The position numbers were made by a program, and so were the translations under genes. From Sarocladium kiliense (Eukaryota > Ascomycota > Sordariomycetes > Hypocreales > Sarocladiaceae), in the NCBI GenBank assembly GCA_030734395.1, contig JAUZTG010000003.1:930001-994000 (forward strand): a stretch of 64,000 nucleotides of DNA, in the 5' to 3' direction. The stretch's first letter is position 1. Every line of letters begins with the position of its first letter. The notes below the pieces were generated by a model. That model saw nothing but the letters and a program-made list of their open reading frames with translations. It was not told the DNA's origin and made no database searches. This document shows, one piece after another, positions 9,327 to 21,626 of this stretch.

Positions 9327-12027
9327 TTAATACAACTGCAGATTGATGTTAGTGTTCATGCCAGGATAGTCTAGCCATCATCAAGTACTCACCAAGTTCA
9401 TCAACCACATCAGAATCAGCATTCCGCCGATTCTCAGCCGCAAGTCCGAGGTCAACCCTCTTGCAAATGACGAAGGGCTCAGTGATCGCAACCATGACTT
9501 GCCTCCTCCCTCCTTGCCCAGTAGGGCCATATCATCATTGCTCTCCAGATCAAGATCAATCTCCTCAACGGTATTCTGCGGCTCCCCAGACGTCGTAATC
9601 ACCTTCACCAACCCATTCGTCGCCTCCGCAACACTGGCGCTAACCCACAAGAACACTGGCACGATAACGATAAGGTCCCGCACTCTGTCGAAGAAGCTAC
9701 CATCTCCACCGCTGAAGATATCGAGAAGGAGAACACCCTTCGTATCGGCCGCAAGGAAGATGTGGAATTGCAGAGTGAATGTCTCGAGGGAGCAGCGGCC
9801 AAGCCACGCCATGCTGCGGCTGTACCATAGACGGGAGGAGGGGCTGATGTTCCGGAGGGCGATGAAGCCGAGAATGGGGACGAAGGAGAGGAAAGGATGG
9901 AAGGCGTTGTAGCTTTGCTTCTCTGGGGGGATGAACACCAGCGCCATAGCGTAGTAGAAGCTAATTGCAGCGAATCCGACGTAGCCAGCAAGACCTTTCA
10001 TTTGAGTGAGAACGATGTTGTAGAGCTTGTTCTGCACGGAGGCAATGCCTGCGAGCATGCCGATGTAGACGATGAAGCCGTCGAGACCGAGTCGGAACTC
10101 CCACTCGTGGAGATCCCAATGGATTTGGAAGACGGCTGCCATGATGGTGAACATCCAGCTGGTGAGTGGCGTCCAGATCATGAGCCCGGGGCAGATAATC
10201 ACAGCAATAGCGAACTTCGCATAGAGAGCCGGGCTGTCGTTATACTGCGGCGCAATAGCGAAAACGGCGTAGATGATGAGGAACCAGAAGCTGACCAGTG
10301 GGGCGAAGTAGTAGAACATATAATCCGTGTTCATGACGTAGGGCAATGCGCAGCTGAGTAGGTTGAGGCGCAGGAGAACGGATGCCACGCGCTTGAAGGA
10401 GAAGTCTTTCTTGGTCATGAAGTAGACTGCATGACCGAAGCCGGATTGGAAAAGATATGCTGCGACGAGGAGGCGGACGAAGATGTAGATTCCGAGGATG
10501 CGTGAGGCGCCGGTCCAGTGGTAGATCAAGATCACAGCTTGCATCCAGCCCTTCCATTCATCGGTCTGCTCGCGTGATAGCGGTTTCGCGTCTGTTGGTG
10601 CAGCGAGAGGCTCAGTCTCTCCGGGGCGAAGTCGTGGTGCAGACTTGTATAGAGTGGTCAAGGCAAGGATGATGACTGGGACGATGAGGAACAGGAAGTC
10701 CCAGGTGACGAATTGTTTGCTACCCTTGGGGAAGGCTTGCGTTCTGTCGGCCCAGTAGCATCCTAGCAGAGCGGTGACGAAGATGCCAATGTCCATAGAA
10801 AGGATCGTGGACTTCGCGGCTGCTGGTGAGCGAAGAGTGAAGAACTCATTGAGGATGCAGAGGCACAAATATGTGACGCCGAACATGACGAGAAGCAGTT
10901 GCGGGAATGGGAGAGTGCCATAGTCGGTACAGCAGGTTCGGTCGTAGGGATATCCGTGTAATCGGTCGAGTTTCGCGTTGCATCGTGCGTTGAGGTAGAG
11001 ATTCGCCTTCACCATGGCGACACTGTCGATGACATGGAAGCCTGTCGCCTCCGGGTCAACTGTAACAGCAAAGTTATCGCGGAACAACTCGGGAATCGCG
11101 CGCAGGAGGAGGATGTTGTTCTTCTCGGCGTTTTCTTCCAGGTGATCGGTGAGGACTCGGACGCGATCGACGATATTGTGTGACGCCGGGTTAGCCTTCC
11201 TCGGGTTCCCGTCCTTCCAGTTCGGCGGAACAGGAGGCGCGAAGAAGAGCTGAGGACCCAAGCCATCATCGTCAGTGATCGGGAGGTCTTGTAGATCGGG
11301 GATGTCGTTGTGAGGAAGCCTCTCGGTCAGGTTGGCGAACGCGCCGGGGAACTTCTCAACATCGTTCTTGCCAGCGAACCAAGGGCCGACACCGAGGAAT
11401 ATGGTGGCTGCATTCTTCTGCTCGCTGACGGGCTTCGGATTGAGTCGTGCGTCGCGGTAGAGTTCGATCTCTTCGATGGTCTCGGAGTGGTTCCCTGATT
11501 CGAATTCAAGGAAGGGGTTCCAGTGGAAGGTCATACGGATGCCGTCGAACTCGAGATCGTAGCTCGTGTGCTTATCAAGCGTCTTTCTCTTTTTGTTGGC
11601 GGCTTTCGCATCGAGCTGGCGGTATTGTTAGTCTACTCAAGTGATCTTATCGCATGGTGTGTGAGTGCCTGTGAGTGAGAGAGCGACTTACAATACGGGC
11701 CGTTGCCCAGAATACTTGGCGAGTGGTCGAGTCGCCAATGAAGACGACATGCCGCTGCTCGAAGCAATCATGAACATCCTGTGCTGTGTACTTGTGAAGC
11801 ATACACCCATCCGGCTGCCAGTTATCGTACGGTCGTCGAGTGCCATCGCTTCCAACAGGGTTAAGCCAAGAGCCATTTGTAAGAATACCCGAACATCGAT
11901 GAGGATCACTGCTAATCTTGAGGAAGTTGACGAGAATGCCTAGCAGGACTATAAGTGTCAAGGCGATGGACAGGATCTTGTGAACGTAAGCCGGAGGACC
12001 GGCCGAGATGCGAGCAAGTACGGCCAT
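9327..12027 (-). CDS. CAS1-type 10-TM O-acetyltransferase
   Basis: Model of three exons: 11692-12027, 9393-11615 and 9327-9335 (complement), 855 aa. Family of Cas1p, the putative acetyltransferase needed for O-acetylation of the Cryptococcus capsule; animal CASD1 acetylates sialic acid. Exon 1 gives an N-terminal membrane anchor (about residues 14-37) and the luminal SGNH-like block with FIGDSTTRQVFW, whose Ser at about residue 100 is the expected nucleophile. Exon 2 continues the luminal domain and then about ten to twelve hydrophobic helices. The frame could read on past 9393 to NLVST and a stop at 9381. However, a GTGAGT donor there and a CTAAC branch plus CTGCAG acceptor 57 nt on suggest a 9-nt last exon (Leu-Tyr-stop). 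The start at 12027 is preferred to one 24 codons upstream because it fits the family's short N-terminus. Likely Golgi; the acceptor glycan is unknown. Confidence 0.85.
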
Positions 12028-15000
12028 TGTGAAGGAGAAGAGAGCGAGAGAGAAAACGAGTGAATGGGCAGAGCTGTAAGTGGCCGCCTGCCAGGGCACG
12101 AACGACGAACGAAAACAAACGCGCCAAAAGAATAAGGAGGAGGAGAAAAGGAAGCACGAATGTAACCGCTCGAGACACGGCCAACAATGGACTTAGGTCA
12201 GCCGGGAAAAGGAGAAGGATCAGAAGAGGGGGCTTGGGCGTCGCCCGAGGTATGGAGTGATGGAATGGCTCTCACTCTCCCACATACGGGCGAGAAAAGG
12301 GAAGCTGGCCTGCCAAGGATGTCGCGTAACTCGTGTAGGGCTGGCCACGATTCATCCACGCACTCGATAGGAGATACGAACATGGCACTGATGATTCTCA
12401 TTCTTCACTAATCGCTATCATGCCCGTTTCTACCTGCGAATGCACCTTGTGTGTCGCGCTGTCCCTGCAGCTGAAGCTGACAAGACTCCCCACGAACAGG
12501 AGGCAACGCCCATACGAGTCAGGAAGGTAATTACGCTGACAGCCTGTTAGCCCGGCTAGCATAAATCAAGCTTGTCTCCCTGTAAAAGCGGACCAGGTCC
12601 CTATAATGGATCTGTGTGCTATGGTTTGATTGCAGAAGGGATGCCGCCAGAGGGATGAGAAGTGGTTCCCGCCCCGCGATATGCAACGCCTGGTCGTGCC
12701 AGTGCCTATTAGCCTACACCAGCTTAGGCGCCGTCTGTCTGACAGATAACCCCTGGTCCCCGTTGAAGAGAGCCAGAACAAGCTTTTCGCCAGGGGTGGC
12801 TGCCACAATGACGTTCCATTGGGTTGTTTCGCGAGCAGCTTGCTGTCGATTGACAGCGCCTGATTGAGCATGATTAGTGCTGAATGGTTCGTTGCCAGTG
12901 CTTGGTTCAGAGCCGGCCAGAAATCGTTAGTTGACATCTCTCAGCCCTTGAGCAACTCGCTGTGATACCCCTTGAATTGCTGAGGTTCTGCATTTTCGAA
13001 GAGTGTCACTTGGGGAGCTCTTCGCTATATCTTGGGAGCTCCCAGCTGAGACATGGCGCCAGATAGAGGCCTGCTGATGCTTGGCGGCCTGGGGGAATAC
13101 CAACAACTCATTGAATAGCATTGTTGGGGTATCACGGGAATAAATCACAACCACATCATCCAGGAACAAAGCGCCAACGGAGATCTCGTCGAGTGCTGCG
13201 CTGTAGAGCGCAGGCCCTGATGCGCATGGAGATGGGGGACACCCATGCCCCGTTCGCACGCAATACCAGCCAAATGGGGGGTTCTAAGGTTCGGACGACG
13301 AATGCAATACCCCGTCTTTGTCGCAGTTTGGGGCTCAGGATGGAGCAATTATTGTTTAGCTGTCCATCATTCTTCGCATTTCAGCGGTATCCCCCCTGGC
13401 GTCGACAACTGACATTCCATCCACAGTGCGCGTCGCCCTGTGGTGCCCACCCTTGGCCGTGCTAGTCACTGTAGGGAGGGCTGTCTCGTGCTGTGCAGGG
13501 CCCCCCACTAACGAAGGATCGTCAGACGGGCCTCATGCTTCTCATTTCAGCAAGGCGTCGCGCGGCACAGTAATGCAGCCGAGATTACCCTGGGTTGCCC
13601 TTTTGAAAGGCTCAGGGCACAGCACTGTCGCTGCTCGGAAAAGGGGTGGGTCGATTAGAGGCATAAGCATTGAGCATGGGACCTGAAGATTTGAACGTCT
13701 GAGTGGGAGTGCTGTAGGTTGAGGCCAGTGGGAAACTAAAAGGGGACGGCCGTTGCGACTATTGAGCCACAACTGAGGAGATCATTGGATGGCCGGCATA
13801 GCTTATCTAGAAGATCTCTTGGTCGGGAATATGGGGATGATATATTGGTAGGAGTCGCTGCATCTTGTCAGTACGACAGCCGTCTTGATGATTATCCTGC
13901 GTGACAGATGAGACAATAACATGAACCGCAACTACTGTGCTCAGGTCGTGCCCTAATAAGGCACTACTACATAGTCATTGAAGAGGGAGGTACATTGATA
14001 CCATTACGGTGGTCACCCCGATACGATGCTCCCATCATGTCGTAGGAATTCACAAACTCTGGGCAAAGAAATCGATATGTTGTCGGATGGCCAAGTTTAG
14101 ATCTGCCAAGGTCCGATGTCACGCAGCGACGAAATCTCTACGAGTACCAGTCTTGGGAGGTTGCCCAGCCTATGGTGGAGAGTGAACTCTAGACTTTCGT
14201 AGAACCCGGGGCTGCACGGACGGTGCATGATGCTTTTTATGTCGATCGGTTGGTTGGTTCCAAGGATTTCGGACAAACCGTTGAAGGTGTCCCGTCCCGT
14301 CGTTTTTTACTTTTTCTCCCTTGGTTTCCAGTTTCTGTGTGGGGGTTCTGAAATACATCTTACCGTACATGGCCTTACCCTACTGCTTTTCTCCATGAGA
14401 CTTTGGTGCTCAGATCGTACGGCCGTATAGGATGTTGAATATCTGCTTGATGGGTATCTACCTTACTCTTCAGATCAATAGTCATGGTATTCGAAGAGGA
14501 GCTGGTGCTCCTGGCCCTCTGTAGGCAAAATGACACTAAACCGTGGCATGTCATACGCCACCACTGGAACAATGCTCGCACACTTGTGTGGCAGAGACTT
14601 CATTGCTTAACATATGAACACTCGTCAATGATCTCGATCACTTATCATCTCGCCTCAGTAGAGAGCATCATGATCACGTCTCCAACTGCATCATGTCGAT
14701 CGAGGCTCAAGCAGGTTTTCATCGTAGATTCGATGAGGTACCCCGCTTCCATCGTGAATTTGCAACCTGCGATGCTGTAGGGTAGTGATAGCCCGGGGCG
14801 ACGCCTACGGTTAGGAGCACTGATTCAGATGCGTCACACCCTCAGGAACATGGTCATCGTCATTGGCAGGCCCGTCTCCAAACTGTCAAATTCTCAAGGC
14901 AGCTCGTACAAGGCTGCCACGGGTCGAGTCATGTGGCCAGCCAAGCTTGTCAAGCTGCCTGGCGTCTGAGTTGCCGCGTTGCTGGCACTAACGAGACAAG

Positions 15001-15728
15001 GCGCGTGACCGTCAGGACCTATGGCTCGACGGTTCACCACACAAAACGGAAAACGGAAGCCCGAAATGGGCGAGGCAGCAGGGTTTGCGTGTCAAGCCAC
15101 AGTGAGGCGCCCAGTGACGATTAATTACCTGCGTAGCTCAATTCGTGTCCCTCGGTGTCTAGCTTCCCATCCCACAGCACCCTGGCCCACTGTAGCTTCA
15201 CCTTCCCCAGGGTCCCTCATCTCCGAAGAAAAACTCGATTCTCAGCAATCGCAGTGTAGGTCCTGGCCGCATCAGCCACACTTTTCGGCGTCGCAGCGCA
15301 TCGCATCACTTCGCAAATCTTGGACCCTCCTCCGCTCGCTCGCTCACTCACCTATTCGCCTCCTCCTCTACGCCCCCCAGTCCAGGTCCAGCCAGCCTAG
15401 CACCACCGGCACCAGCTCCAGAACCAGTGCCAATCCATCCTCCCACCCTCCCTCCTCTGACCTTTGCGCGCACACAACCCTTTCCTCCATCTCGTGGCCT
15501 CCCTTTCTCTTATTTTCTCCCAGGTGCCACTGAATTCTTTCTTTGGCCTGCACCGTACTCTCCTCGACATCTCTGGCTCGACTCGATTTCCCCTCGGTCA
15601 GCCGTCCTCTTGTCGTCTTCGTCTTCCCTCATCATTCTTCCCCCTCCTCCACCAGAAAGCACAGTAGCTCTCTCTCGAGTCGTCCAAGGCCTCACTCCTC
15701 TCCCCCGACCTCCCTTTTCCTCTCAGCC
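12028..15728. promoter_or_regulatory. 3.7-kb gene-free divergent region, CAS1-type / PTC2
   Basis: No ORF here shows domain-like composition or plausible splice partners. From about 15330 to 15728 the plus strand is strongly C/T rich and runs into the ATG at 15729, as expected for a promoter and 5' UTR of a well-expressed mould gene. The rest (12.1-15.3 kb) holds nothing I can name. Confidence 0.45.
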
Positions 15729-18043
15729 ATGGGTCAAACCCTTTCGGAGCCTGTTGTCGATAAGGTACGTTTGTCTTCGTTGGTTTCTCTAATTTGTTGC
15801 CTGTCTTTTCTTTCCTTCTTGTGCCTCTGCGTCACTCGCGGGGCTTTGTCTTGGTGGAGGGGTTGTGCCCACAGACCGTCGAGCGCGTGCTGGACCCCTC
15901 GGACATCGGAACCCAGATGCACTCAGGTAGCGCGAGGAATCGAGCGGGCAATGGCCTTTTGCGGTGCACGGCGACTTCGACTCCTGAGATTTCCTTCGAA
16001 AATTTATGGACCCTTTCGACTGCATCATTTTCCACCGGCATCGGCACAGAGCAGCATCGTCAGCTATGTGGAGGGGTTGGCCCATGTCGCGCCAGCTTGC
16101 TGTGCACACGACGCCAGGGCTGTATCCGCCCCCGCCTTGCGTGAACCATCGTGAGCTGCACGGCTCGCTTCTCGGGATCGCCGACGCTCCGGCCTGTTGC
16201 TGCTGTCTTCCACTGCCACCTTGACTGGAATTGCCCTGGTTCTTTTCGCTCAGCAACCGCCTGAATACCCCTCGCTAACACTTTCCCCGCGCGACAGACT
16301 TCAGACAAGGGCGAGGATGACAGACTCCTCTATGGCGTCTCCGCCATGCAGGGCTGGCGCATCAGCATGGAGGATGCTCACACGACCATCCTAGACCTCT
16401 TACCCGTTAACAAACGCACCGACGACCTAAAATCCCAACCCGAAGAACTAAGCTTCTTTGGTGTATATGACGGTCATGGAGGCGACAAAGTTGCCCTCTT
16501 TTCCGGCGAGAACATTCCCAGTATTCTGCTGAAGCAGGACACCTTCAAGTCCAAGGATTACGCCCAAGCTCTCAAGGACACCTTCCTTGCAACCGACCGA
16601 GCCATTCTCAACGGTACGCCCTTAGCAAACAGCCCTTTACAGCACCCTGCGGGTCTTATACGACACTCTGAGAGTGTATGGCTCGCACATGCTGTACGAT
16701 GCTAATACTCGAGCTATAGACCCCAAATACGAGGAGGAGGTGTCTGGCTGCACTGCTTGTGTCAGCCTCATAGCCGACAACAAGCTCTATGTTGTGAGAA
16801 AATTCCAATCGATCTGTATGGACTGGATGACACATAATACTAACGGAGCGCTCTTCATATAGGCCAATGCCGGAGATTCAAGAGGTGTATTGGGCATCAA
16901 GGGCCGCGCCAAGCCGCTTTCTCAAGATCACAAGCCCCAGCTCGAAAGTCTGTTCTCTCCGTTCTATCGGCCGATAGGGTCTTCGCTCGAGTGCCCATAA
17001 CTGACATATCGGGCGCGCCGCCCACGCCGCGTTTCCAGACGAGAAGAACCGTATCACAGCTGCAGGAGGATTCGTTGACTTTGGCCGTGTCAATGGCAAC
17101 CTTGCCCTGTCGCGTGCCATTGGCGATTTTGAGTTCAAGAAGAGCGCCGAGCTCCCCCCGGAGAAGCAAATTGTCACCGCATACCCTGACGTTGAGGAGC
17201 ATGAGCTGACCGACGAGGATGAGTTCCTCGTCCTTGCTTGCGACGGTTGGTTATCTATGCGCGCTGACTGGTGCCGCGCCGTTCAAAGGCTGACTAAGGA
17301 TTAGGTATCTGGGATTGCCAGTCTTCACAAGCTGTAGTTGAGTTCGTTCGCCGAGGCATCGCCGCAAAGCAGGACCTCGAAAAGATCTGCGAGAACATGA
17401 TGGACAACTGCCTGGCCTCCAACTCGGAGACCGGTGGTGTCGGCTGCGATAACATGACCATGATTGTGGTCGGCTTCCTCAACGGCAAGACCAAGGAGGA
17501 GTGGTACGAGGAGATCGCCCAGAGGGTCGCCAACGGTGACGGTCCTTGTGCGCCACCAGAGTACGGTAAGCTAGCCCCTGTCGTCCATGACGCAAAAGCC
17601 CAAATATTGCTTGGAGTGAACACCTTACTGATACCTCGTCCCCTGCAGCTGAGTTCCGTGGACCTGGTGTTCACCACAACTACGAAGATAGCGACAGTGG
17701 CTTTGAGATGGATGGAGAGAACAAGGGCAAAAGCTTCGGCGTCGGTGGGTACCGTGGCCGGATTATCCTCCTCGGCGATGGTACTGAGGTTCTTACCGAT
17801 TCAGATGACACCGAGATGTTCGACAACGCCGACGAGGACAAGGACCTCGAGAGCCAGGTATCTAAGACCTCGGACTCGTCCGCAACCGGAGCCAGCAGCA
17901 CCGACGACAGCGCGAAGACCGAGACCAAGGAAACGAGCACCACCGAGAGCACCTCCTCATCATCAGAGACTAAGAGCACCGAGACGAAGCCCGAAGAAGA
18001 GAAGTCTAAGACAGAGGCGGTCAGCGAGGAGAAGAAGGAGTAG
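15729..18043 (+). CDS. PTC2: PP2C-type protein phosphatase (PTC2/PTC3 group)
   Basis: Seven exons: 15729-15764, 16298-16613, 16720-16793, 16863-16947, 17039-17245, 17305-17565 and 17649-18043; 457 aa, in frame throughout. Metal-dependent Ser/Thr phosphatase; Ptc2/Ptc3 switch off stress MAPK and DNA-damage-checkpoint kinases. Visible motifs: a possible myristoylation N-terminus MGQTLSEPVVDK (residues 1-12), SAMQGWRISMEDAH (phosphate-binding Arg), FFGVYDGHGG (metal Asp), LYVANAGDSRG (across an intron), ITAAGGFVDFGRVNGNLALSRAIGD, LACDGIWDC (metal Asp, spliced) and GGVGCDNMTMIVV. The C-terminal tail, about 110 residues, is acidic and Ser/Thr/Glu/Lys rich, as in this subgroup. Intron 1 is unusually long (533 nt) and follows only 12 codons. 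The fourth intron's donor is GTCTGT, weaker than the rest; the resulting junction (QLENEKNRIT) matches the family. Confidence 0.9.
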
Positions 18044-18868
18044 AAGGCAAGGCGGACAAGGGTCTTGGGGTCAAGGCAGCGGGTTTTCTTCTTCTTTTTC
18101 GCTTTACTTCTATTTTGCAACAAACACACATACACATATCAGCCTGGGTTTGGGTGAAGACGTTAGTCAGGAGCGATAGGGCAGGCAAGGAGGCAAGGAA
18201 AGGGAATTCCCTTCTCTATCTTATCCGGACAGGACAAGCGGGCGGTAGGGGACGAGAGAGTAACACCCTTGTTCCTGATTCCTTTGGTCTTACTTTGGAC
18301 GGAGATGAGAAGGGGGTGGGAAGGGGGTGGGGTTTAGGCGCGCTTACGGAAATCTATACATCTTCCTTTTTTCGAAGTGCAGCGATGTTCTTGGAGGTTT
18401 CTTCCATCTTGACTTGTTGTGCATATCTTGATATCAAAACCCAAGAGATGCATGCCTCGTCGAGCTTGAGACTCTTTGAATTTGCTGAATATGCCCGAGA
18501 TGACCGTTTGCTGTGTCCAATGGCTATGCTCGATGGGTGCTTTTCTTCTTGTTCCTGCAGGCTACCTATGTTCCTGCAGGAGAGGTACCTCTCTCTACAC
18601 CGTCCTCACTTGAACGATTCGAGAAAGACACCGCTTCGATGAATTTATGCCCATAGAGCTGTATCACAGAGGCACAGTGGTTCAAAGAAGGTCTGCTTAC
18701 TCAATATCGTCAAGCCGGTTCAGAAGTCACGTCAGGGGAAATTTTGCATTGTTCGTAAGCATACTTGAATGTGATCTATATACAAGCTTCTCTTTGCGTA
18801 ATATACATCTATATGAGGTTCATGACTATAATACATCATCTCTACTATACAACCCTCCCCAGCTCACG
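18044..18868. other. Convergent intergenic region
   Basis: 3' regions of the PP2C gene (+) and the PPR-like gene (-). No further features seen. Confidence 0.6.
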
Positions 18869-21148
18869 TCACCTCTCCTCCCCTCTCGTATCAATCCACT
18901 TATTCAACTTCATCCCCACCCGAAACTCCATCCTCAAAGCCTTCAGATCCGGTATCTTCCCCCCTTCTTCCCTCTCCTCCCACGCCTTCTTCCACGGCAC
19001 GTCGTGCTCCCGATACTCCCTCGCCACCACCACCCCAACCTTCTCCATCGGCACGGCCGCCGACCCCGTCGACTGCTTAATTGCGTCCTCCACCACCTCG
19101 ATCGGATGTCGTGCCGCGCGCCAGTTCTTGGCCTCTAGGTAGTTCGTCATCGCGGAGTCAAAGCAGTGGAGACGGATCAGTCTCCAGAAGCGGGAGGGGT
19201 GTTTTCCGAGGAGACAGCGTTGGAGTTTGCGGCGGGATGGCCATGAGAGCATGTCGGTTACTGTCCCGTGGATAAGGAGGGCGCCTAGCGCGTGGGGAGA
19301 TTCCGTTTCCACGGCAAGGTCAATGAGGGTGGTGTAGAGCTCTTTGTCGGGGGTGCAGCCGAGTTTGGAGTGCAGTTCTAGAGCCCAGAGGGCGAGCTCC
19401 CAGTTCCTGCGACGGGCGGCGGCTTTGATCATGGCGAGGATGGGTTTGTTGTAGGAAATCATACCGTCGGCTGGTTGGCGCTCGAAGAGGAGTTGAAGTT
19501 CTTGGAATTTGGCGTGGTCCGCTCCTGTGGCGTCGTCGTAGAACATGAGGAATTCGTCGACCAGGTGGACGAGAGCGCCGGTGGTGAACCAGTCTTCGCC
19601 GTAGCGTTCGGCTTGGTCGCGGGAGAACTGAGTGAGGGATTGGGAGGTGCGGAGGGCGACGTGCAGGTCATGGGGAGCCATGATCTTTGCGATTTCGCGG
19701 CGCGCGGCGGGATCGTTGAAGGCGCCATGATCGTACATGCTTACGATGATACTTCTCCTCGCATCATCCCTTTCGACGAGTTTCAGGACGTGCAACCATG
19801 TTCTCGTGTTAGGAGCGTAGAAGTCATCGCGCATCTTGCGTAGGATGCGGTAGAAATGGGCGGTTGACCGGATGGTCACGTAGCCTCCAAGCATGATGTT
19901 AAAGGTCGTGGTATCAATCGGGATGCCCCATTGTTGAGCGTGTCGAAAGAGCTCCTCCGCGGTTGCACGGTGGCCGCCGCGCCACATCATGAAGCTGAGG
20001 GCTTGATTGAGGATGTGTGGGGTGATGCAGTGGCGGAGTTTCGGGTCTTCGAAGGCTGCCATGATGAGACCTATCCTGACGCCGTCCGTGTCCGTAGCCT
20101 TGTCGTAGAAGCGTGTGATGAGGTTCGTCTTCAGACGTTTTGAGATAAGTGTTGTGATGTATTTATGGAAGGTTTGTTTGTTCCACTCGGAGGGTTTGGG
20201 TGTTTTTTCGTAAGGGTAGTCGATTGTCTCGACGTTCACTTCGCGGTGCATCCAGATGGTATCCTCGGAATCGAGGGTGGCTTTCTTGGGCTTCATTGAG
20301 GCTTTGGCCGCCTCGTCGTATTCGGGGTTCGGCCAGAGCTGTCTTGTGTCGTAGTCGAAGGTCGTAACATTGCCGAGGCGGAAGACCTTGATGTCTCTGT
20401 TGTACTGGATCATCTCGTCCGCTGCGCGCGCAAGCAGTGGCCCTCTGCCTCGCAAGATGATACCTCGATCAGGATTTGGGTGATCAACTGATACGCTCAG
20501 CTTCGCGAGCAGACCTGTTGCTGACTCCACGTACTCTAGCCTCCTACTTGGCAGTGCTAGATCGACCTTGTCTGGCAGCAACACTCTCATTGCCTCCACC
20601 TTTGGCGCCTCCTCTTTCCTGCTGCTCATCTGCCTCATGATGTCGAGGATGTCCTTCAGGGAAGGTGTATTCTGATTATGGTGCTCCCATATCCTGTCCT
20701 GCGCGACCTGGACTCTCGCCGCCTTTGTTGCCTCCTCTGCACTGATATTGCGGGAGACCTCGCTAGGATATGTCCTCATATTCGGCACGAATGGAGACGA
20801 TTTGAGCTTCTTCTGCACGGCAGCCATTGTCTCAAAGTCTCTCGCTTTATATATACTCCTGAATCGTTCATTGCGGCCGAAGGTATTGCCTTTCGTGACT
20901 TCCTCAGAGTCCACGCTCCTCTCTGACGCTGCTCTAGACGATGTCGGGCTGGGCCCTGCCCTCATCTGAGGCGTTGGTTTGCTGCTCCCTGTCCCACTCA
21001 AGACTTCAGACATGGTCGCATAAGACTGGGGCCCTGCTCGTCGTGGATCTCGTCCTCGTAGGATCGTGGCCGGCGGCCTAGAAGGTCGGGCGAGGCGCCA
21101 TCCCACGGCTGAGCTGGCCCTCCAGAGAGAGCCAGTCTTCGCAGCCAT
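18869..21148 (-). CDS. Mitochondrial PPR-like protein, specific role unknown
   Basis: Single frame of 759 aa. The N-terminus is a good mitochondrial presequence: the first 35 residues contain many Arg, Ala and Ser and no acidic residue (MAAKTGSLWRASSAVGWRLA). Helical repeats typical of pentatricopeptide proteins are visible from about residue 350: ITPHILNQALSFMMWRGGH, RHAQQWGIPIDTTTFNIMLG, FYRILRKMRDDFYAPNTRTW and LWALELHSKLGCTPDKELYTTLIDLAV. PPR proteins bind organellar RNA, so a role in mitochondrial RNA processing or translation is the likely class of function. A stretch at about residues 205-260 (YVESATGLLAKLSV ... IILRGRGPLLARAADEMIQYN) has a G-x-x-G-like loop and could be a second RNA-binding element; this is inference. 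I cannot match it to a named yeast factor. Confidence 0.75.
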   Translation of the reverse strand: MAAKTGSLWRASSAVGWRLARPSRPPATILRGRDPRRAGPQSYATMSEVLSGTGSSKPTPQMRAGPSPTSSRAASERSVDSEEVTKGNTFGRNERFRSIYKARDFETMAAVQKKLKSSPFVPNMRTYPSEVSRNISAEEATKAARVQVAQDRIWEHHNQNTPSLKDILDIMRQMSSRKEEAPKVEAMRVLLPDKVDLALPSRRLEYVESATGLLAKLSVSVDHPNPDRGIILRGRGPLLARAADEMIQYNRDIKVFRLGNVTTFDYDTRQLWPNPEYDEAAKASMKPKKATLDSEDTIWMHREVNVETIDYPYEKTPKPSEWNKQTFHKYITTLISKRLKTNLITRFYDKATDTDGVRIGLIMAAFEDPKLRHCITPHILNQALSFMMWRGGHRATAEELFRHAQQWGIPIDTTTFNIMLGGYVTIRSTAHFYRILRKMRDDFYAPNTRTWLHVLKLVERDDARRSIIVSMYDHGAFNDPAARREIAKIMAPHDLHVALRTSQSLTQFSRDQAERYGEDWFTTGALVHLVDEFLMFYDDATGADHAKFQELQLLFERQPADGMISYNKPILAMIKAAARRRNWELALWALELHSKLGCTPDKELYTTLIDLAVETESPHALGALLIHGTVTDMLSWPSRRKLQRCLLGKHPSRFWRLIRLHCFDSAMTNYLEAKNWRAARHPIEVVEDAIKQSTGSAAVPMEKVGVVVAREYREHDVPWKKAWEEREEGGKIPDLKALRMEFRVGMKLNKWIDTRGEER

Positions 21149-21626
21149 GATGCGCAGCCTGCCCGTGTATCTTTCTTAAGGTTGGAAGTATGATATAGAA
21201 GCGGGTGGCAGCGTGGTGAGGGAATTGTGCGCACGGCGCAGGCTTGGTCGGCAATGAGTCGTTCGAGGTCGTTGTCGCGCTTCTGAGGCTGAGGCCCGCA
21301 GACACTTTTCAACCCCTTATCTTATCGCACCACATCGCCTACTGCTCTAAGGCGAAAACACCACTTCGTGACACCGGTACGTTTTTGACCACTTGCACAT
21401 TTTCTAAGATTCTCATACTCATACAGTTGGATTCTCGTTATCTCACAATATGCAATGCAACGCGGTGCGTACCTTGTCCCTCTCGCCTCCCAATCCTAAT
21501 ATTTGTGTACCTGTTCCCGTTTCCACCATGCTACTTATATGATACCGGCTAAGACCCAGCTCCCATGATGCACGCCAGGGTATAAATGTTTACAAATGAA
21601 ACTGCCCGTTCATGGACTCGAACATA
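21149..21626. promoter_or_regulatory. Upstream region of the PPR-like gene
   Basis: 478 bp between two minus-strand genes. It should contain the PPR gene promoter and the 3' UTR of the Peroxin/Ferlin gene. No distinct motif was recognised. Confidence 0.4.

Noticed and set aside
9897..10361. 154-aa plus-strand frame opposite the CAS1-type gene
   Set aside because: Antisense shadow of a membrane-protein gene; no motif.
15021..16154. Several plus-strand frames ahead of and inside intron 1 of the PP2C gene
   Set aside because: They arise from the C/T-rich leader and intron; no domain, and the spliced PP2C model explains the region.
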